Positions 58,869 through 64,000 of a DNA stretch of 64,000 nt are shown here, piece by piece. Both the position numbers and the translations under genes were made by a program. Numbering within the stretch: the stretch's first letter is position 1; each line of letters starts with the position of its first letter. Source of the DNA: Chalara sp. BL73 (taxonomy: Eukaryota; Ascomycota; Leotiomycetes; Helotiales); NCBI GenBank assembly GCA_918026815.1, contig CAKJVC010000001.1, positions 372,001 through 436,000 of the forward strand, read 5' to 3'. The notes below the pieces were generated by a model. The model was not told the origin of the DNA, ran no database searches, and was given only the letters and a program-made list of their open reading frames with translations.

Positions 58869-60767
58869 TTAAAATAACAAAGAATCATAATTCAACTCCT
58901 CTTGCTCACCGAAACCAAGTCCGTTAGACGACAGAGACTCAGGGCCCACCCCATACCAAGCATTATATCTAAATTGCCCAGTGCACTTCACAGTCCCGTG
59001 CTCACCAGCGCTGCACTCAAAATGTCCAAGTAGTCGCATTTCAGTCTCTGGACCCCCAACACCGTACTCGTATCGATCCTCCCATGAGCCGATATTAATA
59101 TTCATCGACTCTAAAATTGTAGACGATTCTGCTTTGTCGCGCAATTGATTGCGTTCCTTTTGAACCTCCTGAATTGTGTGGAATATCTTCAGGATTGATG
59201 TCTTATTAAGCAGTGGATCGATCCTGGAAGCATCTCCCCTATTGCTCTGGTCTTTTTTTTCACGTAGGAAATCTGGAGACTCGAAATTTAGCTGTAAGGT
59301 CTTAAGGCGTGGCAAATGGCCCAATTGCCTTATGATCGCCTCCATAGCTACGCTGTCTATTGTGCGGTCGATGTCGAATTCCAGGTCCTCGATATTTGAA
59401 CATTGTGAGCTAAGCTGAACTAAGTGGCTTTCGTTAAGAAATGGTCTATCTTCCCAGAACGAGGGGCGGCCATTGGCGCAAAGTGGGTGGTCTTTATTTT
59501 CGAAGCAGTATACTCGACGGCGCTCGCCATATTCATGAAGGCTCAGTGACTTGAGGGAGGAACCATGGCGGGATACCAAGACGTTTAATAACGGCTCAAG
59601 AGAGTCGAATTTAACGTTGTGTAAAGAGACAGCTTCGAGATCTTGGGTTGTATTATTCAGAAAGCCTGGTAATAGGGCAGCTTGCTGAGAAGTTGCCCAG
59701 CCAAGGCTGAAAGACTTAAGACTCCTGAGAAACGGCGCGAGAAGCTGTAAATTGTACATGGACAGACTATCGACGTGTAATTCTTCAAGTGCCTTCCAGT
59801 TCATCTTCTCCATCCATATTTCAAGATTTGTCATTGGGTCTGGTTTGTCGTTCTGTTTAATATCTCCCACATCCTCCAACGGCATCCATGTGAAGATCTC
59901 GAAAGGAAGATTGGTGATCACTTGCTCGGGCAGGTATTTCCATGGCCATCTCAAGTGTTCCTGGCTACGGGAGGGAGATGTAGGCCAGATGTCTTGCCCA
60001 TCTATACGTCCATGAAAACGGTAGCCGGACAATTTAAGTATTTTGAGCGGTGGGAACCTTGTTTCTGGCTTTGAGAAGTCAAAACTGGTGGGTTGGCCAT
60101 GACTGACCAGACATCCACTATGGCTCAAGCTAAGATCGAGTTGTCGTAAGTTGGTAGCATTTTCAATCAACCGTTGCAGATGGGCCATAGACTCAGTATT
60201 TGGGGATGCGCCGTATTCAATTGATGTTTTGATTGAATAGAGATTATTAGAGCCTACTAGTTCCTCTCTTGCCAATGCTCTCGTTTCTTTGTCAGGCTCT
60301 TCATCAATAATCTGGATTGGTCGAGCACCTTTGAGCCATGGATCCCAGTTGCTGAATATGAGTTCATAGAAAAGCCTACAGTCAGGATGTGCTCCTTCAA
60401 GTGCAACGAGAACATTTTTGGGTGGCGCGTCGTTATGATTCCAGTGAAATTCATCGAGTCTACGAATGTTATCCAAGGTTGATGACACTGCTGTCCAATT
60501 GGTGATTGAACCATAGCCATCTATTGTCAATATGTTTGTATTTTCAAGAACATCGGAACTTTCTTTGCTGGCCTTCTCAGTGAGATTTCGAACTAAGTCA
60601 TTGGTCTGGTTTGCTGCCTCCGGTTTGCTGTAATCGAGCTTGAGATGACGCATAGCGGATGGTTTCACTATTGTAGACAAGATAGAAGCAGCGGTGAGAG
60701 TAAAAAACATAAACCCTAAAAGAGAACAAATGGTAAATAGCCTTATAGTCTGCGGGGTGCGACGCAT
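58869..60767 (-). CDS. Membrane-anchored LRR-like protein, uncharacterised
   Basis: Single exon, 632 aa. After MRRTPQTIR a hydrophobic stretch (about 8-34, LFTICSLLGFMFFTLTAASI) acts as signal anchor or signal peptide. From about 165 on there are repeated leucine-spaced segments: LIENATNLRQLDLSLSHSG, PPLKILKLSGYRFHG, WKALEELHVDSLSMYNLQLL, LRSLKSFSLGWATSQ, DLEAVSLHNVKFDSLEPL, SLKSLSLHEYGERRR, NIEDLEFDIDRTIDSVAMEA, LPRLKTLQLNFESPDF. This is the spacing of F-box-type LRR proteins, though no F-box is present and the sequence has several N-x-S/T sites, fitting an extracytoplasmic side. A pair of Cys near YCFENKDHPLCANGRP and FECSAGEHGTVKCTGQF could form disulfides. From memory the layout recurs in leotiomycete and dothideomycete genomes; function unknown. 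Confidence 0.8.
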   Translation of the reverse strand: MRRTPQTIRLFTICSLLGFMFFTLTAASILSTIVKPSAMRHLKLDYSKPEAANQTNDLVRNLTEKASKESSDVLENTNILTIDGYGSITNWTAVSSTLDNIRRLDEFHWNHNDAPPKNVLVALEGAHPDCRLFYELIFSNWDPWLKGARPIQIIDEEPDKETRALAREELVGSNNLYSIKTSIEYGASPNTESMAHLQRLIENATNLRQLDLSLSHSGCLVSHGQPTSFDFSKPETRFPPLKILKLSGYRFHGRIDGQDIWPTSPSRSQEHLRWPWKYLPEQVITNLPFEIFTWMPLEDVGDIKQNDKPDPMTNLEIWMEKMNWKALEELHVDSLSMYNLQLLAPFLRSLKSFSLGWATSQQAALLPGFLNNTTQDLEAVSLHNVKFDSLEPLLNVLVSRHGSSLKSLSLHEYGERRRVYCFENKDHPLCANGRPSFWEDRPFLNESHLVQLSSQCSNIEDLEFDIDRTIDSVAMEAIIRQLGHLPRLKTLQLNFESPDFLREKKDQSNRGDASRIDPLLNKTSILKIFHTIQEVQKERNQLRDKAESSTILESMNINIGSWEDRYEYGVGGPETEMRLLGHFECSAGEHGTVKCTGQFRYNAWYGVGPESLSSNGLGFGEQEELNYDSLLF

Positions 60768-61976
60768 AATTGAAAGAGGCCCGAGTTTATCTTCCTGGGA
60801 GAATTAAGGATCACAAAGTCGAACAGTATAATGAGAGGCTTAATTTATGGTGATTTGAGTCAACATTATTTAGCAGAGTAAATTCCTGATGCATTATGAC
60901 AGTATATTGATGTCCCGGGTTCTTATGCCTATTCAATGTTGAGTTGGCGATTACGTTGTTTATCAAGAAAGGTGTCAGGACTGATATCTTGGCGGCTGCC
61001 TCAAACTGTGGCACAGTAATTATATATTTTAGCGCTGGCAAGATCAATCACGATTAGAAGAAGTTAATCGCCGCGAACTTTCTTCCGGGGTTGGATTATC
61101 TCCCTAGGTATCACTGAGTATCTACTTCCAATTTTGGAATATGCTAAGGAGGTTAAGTTATCCCTGGGTATGGCGGAAAATCGAATAGTTCGGGTATTTC
61201 AGCTGTCGGCTCGGAAAAGGAAAAGCTAACCGTTGTAACTTAACCTCATGAAAGCTTCAGCACACGACATAGACATTACCAGGATACACAGCAAGCCGAT
61301 TATTGGTAAAACCTATCTCATTACCTGTGTTGAACAAACTCCCATCCTGTTCGTGAAGTCACGTAATGTATCGTAGAGAGCAAAATTAGGAGACACTTCT
61401 CCAAATGTCTCTGCCTTGCCTGCGACGTGTCTTTAACCAGAAGCGTGCCAACCCCTTGCATGGAGCAGCCAGGCCTCATCAAGAAAGCTCACCCAAATGC
61501 GTTCCGGAAATTACTCCGCAAATTGTGCAAGGGGATGATTTATCACTTCAAGATATCAACTTGCAGTTTTCTTGGACTTCTTAAGCATTTGTTGTGCAGT
61601 TCGATCCTTGAGCCAAGAATTAATCGGAGCGGTGAGCCTATCCATACTCTGCAGTTCTGGTTCGGATGCTTTCTCCACTGCAACAATAGGGTACATATCT
61701 ACTACACGTTTCAAGACACCGATAGTTTCAAATCTCTTGTTGAGAATGCGCTGGAGAAGGTGATGGCGGTTGATAAGGTATGTCCACTTTCCAAGATGAT
61801 GACTGTCTCCTAAGCCCAATGCATAACTTCGCCATAAAATAGACATAGATCTTCAGGTCATGTGCAAATTCCCTCCTAATGAATGCACTCATATGTGTGG
61901 TGATGGCAGATAAGGCCTCCGAGGCTCAATTGCTTGAGAAGTGAGCTCTTTTCTGCACCAATGACGTGAAGGAAAT
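60768..61976. other. Intergenic, no supported gene
   Basis: 5' flank of the LRR-like gene, then spacer. A 128-codon plus frame (61427-61813) and its 96-codon opposite (61556-61846) are unassigned. Confidence 0.4.
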
Positions 61977-62938
61977 TTAGGAACTGATTATGATGCACCC
62001 ATCCTTGTAGATAATATGCATTGATTTGTTTTTGACGTATGAAACAGCAAGTTGAACTTTAGGCAACAGATGATCATTCATAGAAGGTCTCTCGGAGCAC
62101 TTATCATGGATATGTTTGGAGTGTACTACATAAGGTAGATAGAGTCTTTGTACATTCAATGAAATCGCAAAAGTATTGTACCGGGATAGCAACCGTGTTC
62201 CGATATTGCAGAATTTTGTACAGGTGCCTAAGCAGGCAGCATGGATGCGTACACGTTTCACATCGGTGACCGCGTAGTACTGTCCTACACTCTCGAAGCA
62301 ATCTGTGCGAACAATCCGATGAGGTGAGCTGACGTCTCTCAGGCTCTCCGAGCGATCAGTTCTCAATGGGGCCGATATTTCAAACTTTATATTGATAGGA
62401 ATGGCGTCGAGATCTATCACTCGTCCCTGCAGTTTTGTCCAGGGGATAGAGATGAAGTTGCCGTACAAAAGGACAAGGATCTCTTAATTAACGAGACCTT
62501 ATACGGAAAATCGGAGATTCGCAACGTAGTGGAGATGGTGCTCCATACAAGAGAAAAATATTCGAACGAGAGCGATGCTAAAGTTTGTAGAGGTTGGAAC
62601 ATCTTTTGCAAGCGCGTAAGCAAAATCCACATGAGAAGGATGGCAGTACTCTTGAAAGATACGGAAATTCTCTTATAGAGGAACTCTTTCCTGACATCAA
62701 TTTTCGTCATGGGCCTAAGGCGTACGAAATTTTTTAGCCGCCCAGATTAAATATCCAACGATGGTAGGGACAGGTGCTTGCAAAAAGTTGCATCTTGTGC
62801 GGGGGAAGTAAAGAACTATCCAAATGTCCCCTGGGATGAGGCTTCGAATGAATATATCAAAAATAATAGGGCTCAGGCTCATTTCGTTCTCGACAATGAT
62901 GGCGGTCGTTGTATCTGGGGTGAAGGTACTTGATACTT
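61977..62938. pseudogene. Unresolved coding relic, strand ambiguous
   Basis: Both strands carry long open frames. Minus 62468-61977 is open for 163 codons (VIDLDAIPINIKFEISAPLR...). On the plus strand, 62241-62679 is open except for one TGA at about 62325, with SMDAYTFHIGDRVVLSYTLE, GRYFKLYIDRNGVEIYHSSL and YGKSEIRNVVEMVLHTREKY; this frame extends upstream to about 62,020 through several more stops (TAG, TGA, TAA), each one C-to-T change from CAG, CGA or CAA. After a shift near 62,600 it reads GNSLIEELFPDINFRHGPKA to a TAG at about 62738. Another plus block, NYPNVPWDEASNEYIKNN with HFVLDNDGGRCIWGEG, lies at 62,780-62,928. I favour a decayed plus-strand gene, but I do not recognise its family. 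Confidence 0.4.
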
Positions 62939-64000
62939 TCCCTCCAACTCTCTAAATTATCAACGCTAGAATTAATGCGTAGCAGCCATCAGGCACTACT
63001 CAACTAAAGGTATTGGTTCAAATGGCTTGGAATGGTGTAGAGTCATGACTACAATATGAGAGCGCACTTCGCATTGCAATGCAAAGTCCCCCTGCTCTTA
63101 GTTAGTCAGCCAAACGCAAGGAAAGTTGTGCAGTGCATATGAGCGAACCTTGACGGAACCTCAATCCGTGTCATGAACGACATTCTAATCAATTTCCTTA
63201 GAATAAGTCCCAATAATTGCTGCTTACATGTAATACTTCCAATGATGAACGTAGATATCAAGCGAATCATTTTTAAGAGAATCTTCACAGTTCCCGAACT
63301 GTATGCTTTTGTACCAGAAACCAGGCCTGTGATCTCCAAAAGCGTTGGGAACTGCTAATAGAAGACTGGTGAGTAGTATTGAAGTCCTGTCGCGTTCTCC
63401 GTACTTGTGATCGACTGGCTCAAGGATCATGCTATGCAGAAGAAGAGGGTAGCCAGTGGTTTAAGCTTCCAATAGAGGTTTCATTGGGACTTTTGCAGAA
63501 AGGACAATCTCTTTGCCAATTGCTATAGGCTTTGTAAGACCCATGGAGAGTTTAGACATTTCCGTTGGTGCTGAAACTCAACAATTTACACTTTTCTTTT
63601 TGGTCTGTCAGGTGAGAACAAAATGCGGCAGCTGCTTTGCCCCTCATGCCATAACACAAGAGGCTTCCCTATATAATACATAGCAATCTTCTCTTTAGGT
63701 CCTTTGTCATAATATCTGCAAGGCCCGAGGGGACCAGGACATGCGGAATGTTGCTAGTCTTTCATCAAGTAATCACCATCTAGAATTGGCAAGAATCACG
63801 GTAACAAGCCTCTCTTGGTAACCTTCTGCTTGGGCCCACTCGTGCCATATCTGCATAGAGACTGGCCTTCCTTTTTTTTCAAGGTCTATTTCTTATTCCT
63901 AGATACCGCTGCCACATAATTGGCTGGTAATGAACAATTGCAATCGTTTCCTCACCAAAACGGTGTTCAACAAATCAAATTGCGCAAGTGAGCTCCAGAA
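62939..64000. other. Right edge, no supported gene
   Basis: Short frames on both strands (for example minus 63106-63430, plus 63173-63358) with no recognised domain. It may continue the relic at 61977-62938. Confidence 0.4.

Noticed and set aside
1..64000. tRNA, rRNA or CRISPR features
   Set aside because: A scan for tRNA T-loop (GGTTCRANNC) contexts found only isolated matches without acceptor stems; no rRNA-like or regularly spaced repeats were seen.

Overview
This is a filamentous ascomycete (Pezizomycotina) chromosome segment. The evidence is the gene content (HET domains, a fungal NACHT-ankyrin NLR, a ZGRF1/Dbl2-type protein, a BAR-SH3 protein), introns of about 47-140 bp with GT...AG ends, and long gene-poor spacers. 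A leotiomycete is my guess for the class, but nothing in the window settles it. All multi-exon models were joined by hand; each junction keeps the frame and joins conserved motifs, but none is confirmed by transcripts.

Left part (1-26 kb) is an accessory region rich in incompatibility and innate-immunity type genes. After a relic-filled edge (1-2.6 kb) comes a two-intron membrane-anchored glycosyltransferase-like gene (2.8-4.1 kb). A tight same-strand pair follows: a five-exon patatin-like phospholipase (9.8-8.4 kb) and a NACHT-ankyrin protein (8.2-5.9 kb) that has almost no N-terminal domain of its own. Two broken HET-domain genes (10.6-12.4 and 17.3-18.2 kb, minus) and a broken HET-ankyrin gene (24.6-25.7 kb, plus) lie around three metabolic loci: a secreted GH3 beta-glucosidase, an aldehyde dehydrogenase, and two small SnoaL-like genes that both look damaged.

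The middle (28-44 kb) holds conserved core-type genes: a Cys-rich nuclear-type protein (28.2-29.7 kb), a 9-kb stretch without a convincing gene, then a ZGRF1/Dbl2-type genome-stability protein and an RVS167/Hob1-like BAR-SH3 protein transcribed away from each other from a shared 765-bp spacer.

The right part (44-64 kb) has a cytochrome P450 pseudogene, an ankyrin-repeat protein with a fungal STAND-type N-terminus, two convergent small membrane-protein genes (one with a CxCx6CxC tail), about 5 kb of AT-rich repeat-like DNA, an ornithine-cyclodeaminase/mu-crystallin family gene, a membrane-anchored LRR-like protein, and an unresolved decayed region at the end.

Stop codons in the relics are often explained by single C-to-T or G-to-A changes, as expected from repeat-induced point mutation (RIP), but no undamaged copy is available here for comparison. 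No rRNA, tRNA, CRISPR array or intact transposon was found.
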